NCBI RefSeq assembly: GCF_900142655.1
Contig: NZ_FRBQ01000008.1
Span: forward strand, 62,001-126,000
Reading direction: 5' to 3'
DNA from: Phytopseudomonas punonensis
Lineage (GTDB): Bacteria > Pseudomonadota > Gammaproteobacteria > Pseudomonadales > Pseudomonadaceae
Length of the DNA stretch: 64,000 bases
In this document: one piece after another, positions 10,404 through 18,106 of the stretch
How positions within the stretch are numbered: the first letter of the stretch is position 1
How the letters are laid out: every line of letters begins with the position of its first letter
Notes under the pieces: model-generated
Databases searched by the model: none
Told to the model about the DNA's origin: nothing
Seen by the model: only the letters and a program-made list of their open reading frames with translations
Made by a program: the position numbers and the translations under genes

Positions 10404-10772
10404 TCAGAAACCCCAAAGAATCTGCACGCCCCAGACAAAGAACACGAACATGGCAATGCCACACGTGGCCTGGAACAGAAAACGCACAACGGTGGCCCAC
10501 TTGCCCAGCGCGGTTGGCGTCAGGTAGTCAGTGGAAATCGTCCACATGCCGACCCAGGCGTGAACGCCCAGCGCGACAAGCGTCAGCAAGCTGAAGATGC
10601 GCATTGCATTATTGGAGAACAGACCATGCCATTCGGCGTAGCCCATGCCTGGATTGAGGACGATATAGCCCAGCAAAAACAGGACGTAAGCCGCGAGAAC
10701 GACTGCAGAAACGCGCTGTGCCATCCAGTCATAGAGGCCCGAACGCGAGAAATTCGTGACATTAGTTACCAT
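10404..10772 (-). CDS. sdhD: Succinate dehydrogenase membrane anchor subunit
   Basis: Hydrophobic anchor subunit of complex II with three predicted membrane helices (about residues 17-38, 55-75 and 90-115), which helps bind heme b and quinone together with SdhC. The protein begins MVTNVTNFSRSGLYDWMAQR. I chose ATG at 10772 (122 aa), which overlaps the sdhC end by 7 nt; a GTG two codons upstream (10778) is an alternative. The RVSAVVLAAY segment after the first basic stretch is typical of SdhD in Pseudomonas. Confidence 0.93.
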   Translation of the reverse strand: MVTNVTNFSRSGLYDWMAQRVSAVVLAAYVLFLLGYIVLNPGMGYAEWHGLFSNNAMRIFSLLTLVALGVHAWVGMWTISTDYLTPTALGKWATVVRFLFQATCGIAMFVFFVWGVQILWGF

Positions 10773-11140
10773 ATCCACACCCCCAGCAGCACGATCACGA
10801 TCGCCGATACGACGAGTACGATTTTGGAACCCAGCTTGCCGCCTTCCAGCGTCTCACCGACTCCAGCATCCATGATCAAGTGGCGCACACCGGCCACCAG
10901 GTGGTACAGCAGAGCGGACAAAAGTCCCCAGATCACGAACTTGGCCAGCGGACTGGTCAAGCATTCTTTCACCTGGGCGAAACCCTCTTCCGATGACAGC
11001 GACTTGTCGAGCCCGAACAGCAGCACGGCAATGCCGAGGAAAAGGATCACGCCAGATATACGGTGAAGAATGGACGTGTAAGCAGTGACTGGGAGTTTTA
11101 TCGTCCGAAGGTCTAAGTTTACAGGTCGTTGGCTATTCAC
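10766..11140 (-). CDS. sdhC: Succinate dehydrogenase cytochrome b556 subunit
   Basis: Cytochrome b subunit of complex II (124 aa, three membrane helices). QRPVNLDLRTIKLPVTAYTS precedes the conserved SILHRISGV motif, and YHLVAGVRHLIMD holds the heme-ligand histidine region. The start is GTG at 11140; no in-frame ATG is available upstream. It is the first gene of the sdhCDAB-suc block, about 125 nt downstream of the predicted transcription start. Confidence 0.95.
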   Translation of the reverse strand: MNSQRPVNLDLRTIKLPVTAYTSILHRISGVILFLGIAVLLFGLDKSLSSEEGFAQVKECLTSPLAKFVIWGLLSALLYHLVAGVRHLIMDAGVGETLEGGKLGSKIVLVVSAIVIVLLGVWIW

Positions 11141-11272
11141 GGCTTTATTATCACACTGAGAGCCCCAGCTATCAGGGCTGAGTTGTCGGGAAGCGCACTG
11201 GTCAGGTACCCATCACCCAAGGAGTGACAACCACCAGAAACCGGGCTCAAGGCCCATGGCAGTCGGGCGCAG

Positions 11273-11301
11273 AGTATAGACAGTTAGGTCGCTAATGACA
11301 A
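11273..11301 (-). promoter_or_regulatory. Sigma-70-type promoter for sdhC
   Basis: On the minus strand TTGTCA (11301-11296) and TATACT (11278-11273) are separated by exactly 17 bp; each box matches the consensus at five of six positions. Transcription would start near 11266 and give an sdhC leader of roughly 125 nt. Confidence 0.7.
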
Positions 11302-11416
11302 CGCACGTACCTCGACCTAAAGGCGATTGCGTCAAGCCCGAAAATGGCGTAATAAGGCGCGCCTTTTTGTCGCAGGCAGGCCACTCAAACCCTTCTATTG
11401 CCTGGGTTTTCGCAAA

Positions 11417-11444
11417 TTGACTTTCAGATTCATAACACTATAGT
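11417..11444 (+). promoter_or_regulatory. Sigma-70-type promoter for gltA
   Basis: TTGACT (11417-11422) and TATAGT (11439-11444) are separated by 16 bp. The start point would be near 11451, leaving a leader of about 50 nt before the gltA ATG, which is preceded by AGGAGG (11492-11497) at 6-nt spacing. Confidence 0.7.
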
Positions 11445-11503
11445 GATGCGGGCCCTGCGTGGGGGGCCGACTGATGATTCCAAGCATAACTAGGAGGCCA
11501 CAC

Positions 11504-12775
11504 ATGGCTGACAAAAAAGCGCAGTTGATCATCGAGGGCGCAGCCCCCGTCGAGCTGCCCGTTTTATCCGGCACCGTTGGCCCAGATGTGATCGACGTGC
11601 GGAGCCTGACTGCCACGGGCAACTTCACTTTTGACCCCGGTTTCATGTCGACCGCATCGTGCGAGTCGAAGATCACCTATATTGATGGTGACAAGGGCGT
11701 ACTGCTGCACCGCGGTTACCCCATCGAACAGCTGGCTGAAAAAGCCGACTATCTGGATACCTGCTACCTGCTGCTCAACGGCGAACTGCCGAACGAAGAT
11801 CAGAAAGCCCAGTTCGTTAGCACCATCAAGAACCACACCATGGTTCACGAGCAATTGAAGACCTTCTTCAACGGTTTCCGTCGTGACGCCCATCCGATGG
11901 CCGTCATGTGTGGCGTGGTTGGCGCCCTCTCCGCCTTCTACCACGATTCCCTGGACATCAAGAACCCGCAGCACCGCGACATTTCCGCGATGCGCCTGGT
12001 CGCCAAGATGCCGACCATCGCTGCCATGGTGTACAAGTACTCCAAGGGCGAGCCGATGATGTACCCGCGTAACGATCTGAACTACGCGGAAAATTTCCTG
12101 CACATGATGTTCAACACCCCGTGCGAGACCAAGCCGATCAGCCCGGTGCTGGCCAAGGCGATGGACCGCATCTTCATCCTGCACGCCGACCACGAGCAGA
12201 ACGCCTCTACCTCTACCGTGCGCCTGGCCGGCTCTTCGGGTGCCAACCCGTTCGCCTGTATCGCCGCTGGTATCGCCGCGCTCTGGGGCCCTGCCCACGG
12301 TGGCGCGAACGAAGCCGTACTGGCCATGCTGGATGAAATCGGTGATGTCTCAAACATCGACAAATTCATCGCCAAGGCCAAAGACAAGGACGACCCGTTC
12401 AAGCTCATGGGCTTCGGTCACCGCGTCTATAAGAACTTCGACCCACGCGCCCAGGTCATGAAACAGACCTGCGACGAAGTACTGGCCGAGCTGGGCATCA
12501 ATGACCCGCAGCTGGAACTGGCGATGAAGCTCGACGAGATCGCCCGTAACGATCCTTACTTCAAGGAACGCAACCTGTACCCGAACGTCGACTTCTACTC
12601 GGGCATCATCCTCAAGGCGATCGGCATTCCGACCAGCATGTTCACCGTGATCTTTGCCCTGGCGCGCACCGTCGGCTGGATCTCGCACTGGAAAGAAATG
12701 CTCTCCGGCCCGTACAAGATCGGCCGTCCGCGCCAGCTGTACACAGGCCCGACCCAGCGCGACATCAAGAAATAA
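11504..12775 (+). CDS. gltA: Citrate synthase (type II)
   Basis: Condenses acetyl-CoA and oxaloacetate to citrate. The 423-aa protein has the N-terminal extra domain (residues about 1-50) of the large, NADH-sensitive bacterial enzymes. Active-site elements are LHADHEQNAST (His near residue 230), FGHRVYKNFDPRA (His near 305) and YPNVDFYSG (catalytic Asp near 362). The start at 11504 is fixed by a perfect AGGAGG six bases upstream; an open frame extends 15 codons further but lacks such a site. A terminator follows directly. Confidence 0.98.
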   Translation: MADKKAQLIIEGAAPVELPVLSGTVGPDVIDVRSLTATGNFTFDPGFMSTASCESKITYIDGDKGVLLHRGYPIEQLAEKADYLDTCYLLLNGELPNEDQKAQFVSTIKNHTMVHEQLKTFFNGFRRDAHPMAVMCGVVGALSAFYHDSLDIKNPQHRDISAMRLVAKMPTIAAMVYKYSKGEPMMYPRNDLNYAENFLHMMFNTPCETKPISPVLAKAMDRIFILHADHEQNASTSTVRLAGSSGANPFACIAAGIAALWGPAHGGANEAVLAMLDEIGDVSNIDKFIAKAKDKDDPFKLMGFGHRVYKNFDPRAQVMKQTCDEVLAELGINDPQLELAMKLDEIARNDPYFKERNLYPNVDFYSGIILKAIGIPTSMFTVIFALARTVGWISHWKEMLSGPYKIGRPRQLYTGPTQRDIKK

Positions 12776-12805
12776 GCTTCTTGCGCTGACGCCACTGTGA
12801 CAAGA

Positions 12806-12834
12806 AAGCCCATATCCACGGATATGGGCTTTTT
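12806..12834 (+). terminator. Intrinsic terminator of gltA
   Basis: AAGCCCATATCC (12806-12817) pairs with GGATATGGGCTT around a short loop and runs straight into a T tract (TTTTTCG). It lies about 30 nt after the gltA stop and about 60 nt before tusD. Confidence 0.9.
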
Positions 12835-12895
12835 CGTTTCTGTCCCCATCGCTCAGGCTTTATCATGGCGCCCTATTTTCACAACCGGGCCGCTC

Positions 12896-13288
12896 ATGAA
12901 ATTCGCTATCGCCCTGTTTTCTCCACCTTCGGCACCCTCCTCCCGCCGCGCGCTGCGCTTTGCTGAGGCCGCACTACAGGGCGGCCACGAGATCGTGCGC
13001 CTGTTCTTCTATGCCGATGGCGTGCACAGCGCTTCCGGCAATATCGTCAGCCCTCAGGATGAAACCGATATCGCGCGCCAGTGGCGCGAGTTCATCGAAG
13101 CGCAGCAGCTCGACGGCGTGGTGTGCATCGCTGCTGCGCTGCGGCGTGGCGTGCTCGACGAGCAGGAAGCGCGCCGCTACGAGCGCCAGGCGGCCAACCT
13201 GCCCGCTCCCTGGGTGCTTTCCGGCTTGGGCCAGTTGCATGAAGCAGCGCAACTGGCTGATCGCCTGATCTGTTTTGGAGGCGATTGA
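12896..13288 (+). CDS. tusD: Sulfurtransferase complex subunit TusD
   Basis: DsrE-family subunit (130 aa) of the TusBCD hexamer, which takes persulfide sulfur from TusA and passes it to TusE for MnmA-dependent 2-thiolation of uridine 34 in tRNA. The catalytic cysteine is in QLDGVVCIAAALRRGV (about residue 77). FSPPSAPSSRRALRFAEAAL is the usual N-terminal segment. ATG at 12896 fits the family start; the frame is open further upstream into the gltA terminator, which is not plausible coding sequence. First gene of a five-gene overlapping operon. Confidence 0.92.
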   Translation: MKFAIALFSPPSAPSSRRALRFAEAALQGGHEIVRLFFYADGVHSASGNIVSPQDETDIARQWREFIEAQQLDGVVCIAAALRRGVLDEQEARRYERQAANLPAPWVLSGLGQLHEAAQLADRLICFGGD

Positions 13289-13289
13289 G

Positions 13290-13643
13290 ATGAGCAAATC
13301 TCTGTTGATCATCAGCCGCCAGGCGCCCTGGAATGGCCCGGGTGCCCGCGAAGCACTGGATATCGCCCTGGCCGGCGGCGCTTTCGACCTGCCTATCGGC
13401 ATGCTGTTTCTCGACGACGGCGTGTTGCAGCTCGCTGGCGCACAACAGTCTCAAGCCGTGCAGCAAAAAGACCTGACCGCAAACCTACAGGCGCTGCCGA
13501 TGTTCGGCGTTGAATCCCTATATGCCTGCACCCAGAGCCTCGCACTGCGCGGTATGAGGGATACTTCGCTGGAAGTCGAGCGCCTGGATAGCGACGGACT
13601 GCGCGCCCTTATCGACCGCTACGACCAGGTGATTACGCTGTGA
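13290..13643 (+). CDS. tusC: Sulfurtransferase complex subunit TusC
   Basis: DsrF-like subunit (117 aa) of TusBCD. It starts MSKSLLIISRQAPWNGPGAR, with the small beta-alpha fold of the DsrEFH families; LDIALAGGAFDLPIGMLFLD follows. TusC has no catalytic cysteine requirement in the relay and is mainly structural. The ATG at 13290 lies one base after the tusD stop and has GGAGG 8 nt upstream; an upstream in-frame ATG (13275) lacks a site. Confidence 0.9.
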   Translation: MSKSLLIISRQAPWNGPGAREALDIALAGGAFDLPIGMLFLDDGVLQLAGAQQSQAVQQKDLTANLQALPMFGVESLYACTQSLALRGMRDTSLEVERLDSDGLRALIDRYDQVITL

Positions 13644-13939
13644 TGAAGACCCTGCACGTTATCTCCAGCTCGCCGTTCAGCGACGACCGCCTGAGTAGTT
13701 GCCTGCGCCTACTCGGCAGCGACGACGGCCTTTTGCTGTGCGGCGATGCCACCTACGCCACTCAGCCTGGCAGTAGCCACGCAGAAGCCTTGGCAGCGCT
13801 GCAAGGCGTCTCGCTGTACGCCCTCGACGAAGATATTCAGGCCCGCGGCCTTAAACCTGCCGTAGCCATCGAGCGGATCGACTACCCGAGGTTCGTCGCC
13901 CTCGCCTGCGAATTCAGCAAGGTGAACACCTGGTTATGA
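13643..13939 (+). CDS. tusB: Sulfurtransferase complex subunit TusB
   Basis: DsrH-like subunit (98 aa) of TusBCD. It starts MKTLHVISSSPFSDDRLSSC and shows the LGSDDGLLLCGDATYA segment with a central cysteine. Its ATG overlaps the tusC stop (TGATG), and the gene ends in an ATGA overlap with tusE. The small size and fixed order D-C-B-E make the assignment firm even though TusB sequences diverge quickly. Confidence 0.88.
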   Translation: MKTLHVISSSPFSDDRLSSCLRLLGSDDGLLLCGDATYATQPGSSHAEALAALQGVSLYALDEDIQARGLKPAVAIERIDYPRFVALACEFSKVNTWL

Positions 13940-14271
13940 GCAATCTGATCATCAACGACCGCGCCATCGAACTCGACAAGGATGGCTACCTGCTCGATCT
14001 GCAGGACTGGTCAGCCGAAATCGCCACCGCCCTGGCCACGCGCGAAGAGCTGGAACTGAGCGCCGAACACTGGGAAATCCTCGAGCTGCTGCGCGCCTTC
14101 TACGCCGAATTCCAGCTGTCGCCGGCCAATCGCCCGCTGATCAAATACGTCGCCCTCAAGCTGGGGCCGGACAAGGGCAACAGCCTGCACCTCAATCGCC
14201 TGTTCAATGGCACTCCCGCCAAACTCGCCGCCAAACTGGCGGGCCTGCCCAAGCCCACGAACTGTCTATGA
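13936..14271 (+). CDS. tusE: Sulfur carrier TusE (DsrC family)
   Basis: DsrC-family sulfur carrier (111 aa) that receives sulfur from TusBCD and delivers it to the MnmA-tRNA complex. The body shows GYLLDLQDWSAEIATALA, HWEILELLRAFYAEFQLSP and NRPLIKYVALKLG. The C-terminus is GLPKPTNCL, with the conserved penultimate cysteine that carries the persulfide; the second cysteine typical of dissimilatory DsrC, about ten residues before it, is absent, which points to the tRNA-modifying type. It overlaps both neighbours by 4 nt. Confidence 0.94.
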   Translation: MSNLIINDRAIELDKDGYLLDLQDWSAEIATALATREELELSAEHWEILELLRAFYAEFQLSPANRPLIKYVALKLGPDKGNSLHLNRLFNGTPAKLAAKLAGLPKPTNCL

Positions 14272-15263
14272 ACCTGATCACTCCAGCTGAACACCCCTTT
14301 GCGCCCTTCGTACGCATTCTCGGCAAGGGCAAGCGCGGTGCGCGCAACCTGACCCGCGAGGAAGCCCGCGAAGCCATGGGCATGATCCTCGACAACCAAG
14401 TCGAAGATGCCCAGCTTGGCGCCTTTCTGATGCTGCTGCGCCACAAGGAAGAAAGCGCCGAGGAAATGGCCGGCTTTACCGAAGCGGTTCGCGCACGGCT
14501 GGCTGCACCAACTATCGCGGTCGACTTCGACTGGCCAACCTACGCCGGCAAGAAGCGTCACCTGCCCTGGTTCCTGCTGGCCGCCAAAGCCCTGGCGAAC
14601 AGCGGCCTGCGCATATTCATGCATGGCGGCGGCGCGCACACCGCCGGGCGCTTGTACAGCGAGCAGTTACTTGGCGAGCTGGATATCCCGCTGTGTCGCA
14701 GCTGGAATGAGGTTTCGCAAAACCTGGACAACGGCAAGCTGGCCTTTATGCCGCTGGGCGATTGGATGCCCGCGCTGCAACGCATGATCGATTTGCGTAA
14801 CGTGCTTGGCCTGCGCTCGCCGATCCACTCCCTGGCGCGGATCCTCAACCCACTGGCGGCGCGTTGCGGCCTGCAAAGCATTTTCCACCCCGGCTATCAG
14901 GCCGTGCATCGTGAAGCCAGCGGGTTGCTGGGCGACCACGCCATCGTCGTCAAGGGTGACGGCGGCGAGATCGAGCTGAATCCGGATGCCCTCAGCCACC
15001 TGTATGGCACCGAGAACGGCGAGAACTGGGATGAAGACTGGCCGATGCTCTCCGAGCGCCGCCACGTCAAACCCGAGCACCTGGACCCGGCTCACCTGCA
15101 AGCCGTGTGGCGCGGTGATGGCGAAGATGCCTACGGTCAATTGGCGATCATTTCCACCATGGCGCTGGCATTGCGTGGGCTCGGCCTGTCGCGTGAAGCG
15201 GCCTTCACTGAGGCTGAAAAACGCTGGCAGGCACGCCATCTATCGATTCAGCCGATTCGTTGA
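14268..15263 (+). CDS. ybiB: YbiB family protein (anthranilate phosphoribosyltransferase fold)
   Basis: 331-aa protein of the TrpD2/YbiB family: the fold of anthranilate phosphoribosyltransferase without a role in tryptophan synthesis; family members studied so far bind nucleic acid. The N-terminal helical domain shows EEAREAMGMILDNQVEDAQL, and the glycine-rich loop is FMHGGGAHTAGRLYSEQLL, in place of the PRPP-binding loop of true TrpD. It overlaps tusE by 4 nt (ATGA) and so is cotranslated with the tRNA thiolation genes, which would fit an RNA-related role (inference). A biosynthetic TrpD is unlikely. Confidence 0.85.
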   Translation: MNLITPAEHPFAPFVRILGKGKRGARNLTREEAREAMGMILDNQVEDAQLGAFLMLLRHKEESAEEMAGFTEAVRARLAAPTIAVDFDWPTYAGKKRHLPWFLLAAKALANSGLRIFMHGGGAHTAGRLYSEQLLGELDIPLCRSWNEVSQNLDNGKLAFMPLGDWMPALQRMIDLRNVLGLRSPIHSLARILNPLAARCGLQSIFHPGYQAVHREASGLLGDHAIVVKGDGGEIELNPDALSHLYGTENGENWDEDWPMLSERRHVKPEHLDPAHLQAVWRGDGEDAYGQLAIISTMALALRGLGLSREAAFTEAEKRWQARHLSIQPIR

Positions 15264-15337
15264 ACCCGGTTTTTAAGGCCTGTGTCGATAACTGACTGGT
15301 TAGACTCCAGGCATCGACTGAAACGGGAGAAAACGAC

Positions 15338-16339
15338 ATGGGCTTGCTGATCGAAGGCCAATGGCACGACCAATGGTACGACACCGGCGCGGGCGGCCGC
15401 TTCAAGCGCGAAGACGCCCAGCGCCGCAACTGGATCACTGCCGACGGCTCGCCCGGGCCATCTGGCGAAGGTGGCTTTGCCGCCGAAGCCGGTCGCTATC
15501 ACCTCTATGTGTCGCTGGCCTGCCCTTGGGCGCACCGCACCCTGATTCTGCGCACGCTCAAGGGCTTGGAGCCTTTGATCGACGTGTCAGTAGTCAGCTG
15601 GCTGATGCGCGAGAACGGCTGGACCTTCGACGTCGAGCACGGCTCCAGCGGCGACGCCCTGGACGGTTTCGCCTTTTTGCATCAGCGCTACACCCGCGAT
15701 GATCCGGACTACACCGGCCGGGTAACCGTGCCGCTGCTGTGGGACAAGAAGCAACAACGCATCGTCAGCAACGAATCGGCGGAGATCATCCGCATGTTCA
15801 ACTCGGCGTTCAACGGGCTGACCGACAACCATCTGGATTTCTACCCCGAAGCCTTGCGCGGGCAGATCGACGCGCTCAATGAACGTATCTACCCGGCAGT
15901 CAACAACGGCGTCTACCGCGCTGGCTTCGCCACCACCCAGGCGGCGTACGAAGAAGCCTTCGATGAAGTATTCGATGAGCTGACGGTACTAGAGACGCGC
16001 CTTGGGCAATCACGCTACCTGGCCGGCGAATACCTGACCGAGGCCGACTGGCGGCTGTTCACCACCTTGGTGCGTTTCGACGCGGTGTACCACGGCCACT
16101 TCAAGTGCAACCTGCGGCGCATCGCCGATTACCCGAACCTCAGCAACTGGCTGCGCGAGCTCTACCAATGGCCGGGCGTGGCGGCGACCGTGGACATGTG
16201 GCATATCCAGCACCACTACTACGCCAGCCACCAGACCATCAACCCGACCGGCATCGTACCCAAGGGGCCGGCGCTGGACTTCGAAGCGCCCCACGACCGT
16301 GAGCGACTGCCGGCCAAAGGCGTATACCGCCCCGGATAA
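15338..16339 (+). CDS. yqjG: Glutathionyl-hydroquinone reductase (xi-class GST)
   Basis: Xi-class glutathione transferase (333 aa) that reductively removes glutathione from glutathionyl-hydroquinones. The catalytic cysteine is in LACPWAHRTLIL (about residue 64), the CPWA motif of the class. Later segments NESAEIIRMFN, YPAVNNGVYRAGFA and LTEADWRLFTTLVRFD are typical of the C-terminal all-helical domain. It has its own ribosome-binding site (GGGAGA) and lies 74 bp after ybiB, so it may be separately transcribed. Confidence 0.92.
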   Translation: MGLLIEGQWHDQWYDTGAGGRFKREDAQRRNWITADGSPGPSGEGGFAAEAGRYHLYVSLACPWAHRTLILRTLKGLEPLIDVSVVSWLMRENGWTFDVEHGSSGDALDGFAFLHQRYTRDDPDYTGRVTVPLLWDKKQQRIVSNESAEIIRMFNSAFNGLTDNHLDFYPEALRGQIDALNERIYPAVNNGVYRAGFATTQAAYEEAFDEVFDELTVLETRLGQSRYLAGEYLTEADWRLFTTLVRFDAVYHGHFKCNLRRIADYPNLSNWLRELYQWPGVAATVDMWHIQHHYYASHQTINPTGIVPKGPALDFEAPHDRERLPAKGVYRPG

Positions 16340-16388
16340 GCAAAGCCTGCCGCTCGGGTCGAGCGAAGCAAAACCCGCGCACTTTCTC

Positions 16389-16597
16389 AGAGCCTGCTCA
16401 CGACCTCTATGGCCTGAAGCGGCAGGTACGAGGCAGAAACAGCCTTTCACTTGTGGGAGAGGCTTTAGCCTCGATTGTGACTGACTAGGCTTAAAGAGCT
16501 CGCGGCTAAAGCCGCTCCTACAAGGTAACGACCGGCCGATCTCGCCGCTTAGTTGCCAAAATCAACGAGCCGTAATGAAAGATCATGAACAGGCTCT
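16389..16597. repeat. MITE-like element with REP pair, copy A
   Basis: About 209 bp bounded by inverted ends: AGAGCCTGCTCACGACCT (16389-16406) and AGATCATGAACAGGCTCT (16580-16597), 15 of 18 positions complementary. Inside lie two REP-type sequences in opposite orientation, GTGGGAGAGGCTTTAGCCTC (from 16453) and GCGGCTAAAGCCGCTCCTAC (from 16502). No open frame is present. A second copy with the same ends and layout is at 25705-25922. It fills almost the whole gap between yqjG and opmB, which are convergent. Confidence 0.75.
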
Positions 16598-16636
16598 CAC
16601 AACGCACCAACGGTGCCCGAGTTACGCCTGCGACTT

Positions 16637-18106
16637 TCACTCTGACTCCTCGCCTTCTTCGAGCTGCTGCACATCCCAGCCACCGCCCAGGGCGGCGATC
16701 AGCTGTACGCTGGCGGTCAGGCGGCTGCCCAGTAGCGTCAGCGCGTTGCGCTCGTTGCTCAGGGCCGTGGCCTGCACGTTGACCACGCTGTTGTAGTCCA
16801 CGGTGCCGGCGCGGTACTGGTTGTCGATCAGGCGCAGCGACTCGCGGGCTGCGTCCAGCGCCTGGGCCTGCACCTCGGCTTCGCGGCCCAGCACGCGCTG
16901 CTGCACCAGGTAATCCTCGACCTCGCGGAAACTATCGAGCACCGCTTGACGATACTGGGCGACGGTCTGGTCATAAACCGCCTCCACCCGCTCGCTTTCA
17001 GCGCTGCGCCGGCCCCCGTCGAAAAGGGTCAGGGCCAGTTGCGGGCCCACCGACCAGAAGCGATTGGGCAGGTTGATCCAGTCGGCGAAGCTGCTGCCGC
17101 GGTAACCGCCCGTGGCGGAAATGGTCAGGTCGGGAAACCAGGCCGCCTTGGCTACACCGATCTCGGCGTTGGCGGAGATCACCCGGCGCTCGGCCGCTGC
17201 TACGTCCGGGCGACGCTCCAGCAGCGCAGATGGCACGCTGGCCGGCACCTCTGGTAGAGTCGGCAGGCTTTCGCGGCGGGCGATACTGACTTCGCTCGGT
17301 GGCACGCCGATCAATACGGCAATCGCATGTTCGAGCTGCGCACGCTGCCATTGCAGGTCGATGGCCTGGGCTTCGGTGCTGTGCAGTTGAGTGAGCGCCT
17401 GGGCAACGTCCGAGCGCGGCACGATGCCGGCGCGGTACTGGTTCTCGGTCAGGCGCAGGGAGCGCTGGTAAGCGGCTACCGTGGCGTCGAGCAGGCGCTG
17501 CTGCTCATCCAGCACGCGCAATTGCAGATAGCTCTGCACCAGCTCGGACTGCAGGCTCAGGCGCACCGCGGCCAGGTCGGCCGCGCTGGCTTCGAAAGCA
17601 GCGCGGTTGGATTCCAGGCCACGGCGCAGCTTGCCCCACACATCCAGCTCCCAGCTGGCATTGAGGCTCAGGTCGTAACTCTTGGAGATGCTCGACGAGT
17701 TGCCACCACCGATGGCGATGCCATCCGAGGTGCGCAGTGTACTATCGCCACCGCCCTGCCCGGCCCGGGTCATGCCAGCGCTGGTCGACAGGGTCGGAAA
17801 GAACGCCGCGCGGCCGCCGCGCAACAAGGCGCGGGCCTGGCGGTATTGAGCTTCGGAAGCGGCCAGATTCTGGTTGGAAACGTTGAGGCGACCGACCAAG
17901 GCATTGAGCTCACCATCACCGTACAGTTCCCACCAGGCGCCACGTTCCAGCGCATCGGCTGGCACCGCGGCCTTCCAGCCCTCGGCCTGTTTGAAGGCTG
18001 CGGGCGTGCTGATTTCCGGGCGCTGGTAATCGGGCCCGATGGCGCAGCCGGCCAGGGCAACACTGAGCGCCAGCAGGCCAAAGGTTCGACGGGAAGCAAA
18101 AGTCAT
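16637..18106 (-). CDS. opmB: Outer-membrane efflux lipoprotein of the OprM/OpmB type
   Basis: TolC-type outer-membrane channel (489 aa) for the RND pump encoded upstream. The signal peptide ends in a lipobox (ALAGC, Cys at about 21), followed by AIGPDYQRPE, the usual start of OprM-class proteins. Two copies of the repeated helical outer-efflux domain are visible, each with the N-Q-Y-R-A-G motif (LTENQYRAGIV near 220, LIDNQYRAGTV near 425). The ATG overlaps the muxC stop by 4 nt. Synteny with muxABC-opmB of P. aeruginosa supports the name. Confidence 0.9.
   Translation of the reverse strand: MTFASRRTFGLLALSVALAGCAIGPDYQRPEISTPAAFKQAEGWKAAVPADALERGAWWELYGDGELNALVGRLNVSNQNLAASEAQYRQARALLRGGRAAFFPTLSTSAGMTRAGQGGGDSTLRTSDGIAIGGGNSSSISKSYDLSLNASWELDVWGKLRRGLESNRAAFEASAADLAAVRLSLQSELVQSYLQLRVLDEQQRLLDATVAAYQRSLRLTENQYRAGIVPRSDVAQALTQLHSTEAQAIDLQWQRAQLEHAIAVLIGVPPSEVSIARRESLPTLPEVPASVPSALLERRPDVAAAERRVISANAEIGVAKAAWFPDLTISATGGYRGSSFADWINLPNRFWSVGPQLALTLFDGGRRSAESERVEAVYDQTVAQYRQAVLDSFREVEDYLVQQRVLGREAEVQAQALDAARESLRLIDNQYRAGTVDYNSVVNVQATALSNERNALTLLGSRLTASVQLIAALGGGWDVQQLEEGEESE

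Larger units (their letters stand above)
11141..11503. other. Divergent sdhC-gltA control region
   Basis: This 363-bp gene-free stretch separates the two divergent TCA units. It holds a sigma-70-type promoter for sdhC and one for gltA (listed separately) and an imperfect GC-rich dyad (GAGCCCC...GGGCT) near 11160-11178 in the sdhC leader. No open frame with convincing coding character was seen. Confidence 0.7.

Noticed and set aside
11355..11366. Terminator at AAGGCGCGCCTTTTT in the sdhC-gltA gap
   Set aside because: The palindrome has no room for a loop and lies upstream of both genes; probably chance.
16450..16525. CRISPR-like short repeats
   Set aside because: There are only two inverted copies with REP sequence and no regular spacers; this is a REP pair inside a larger repeat.
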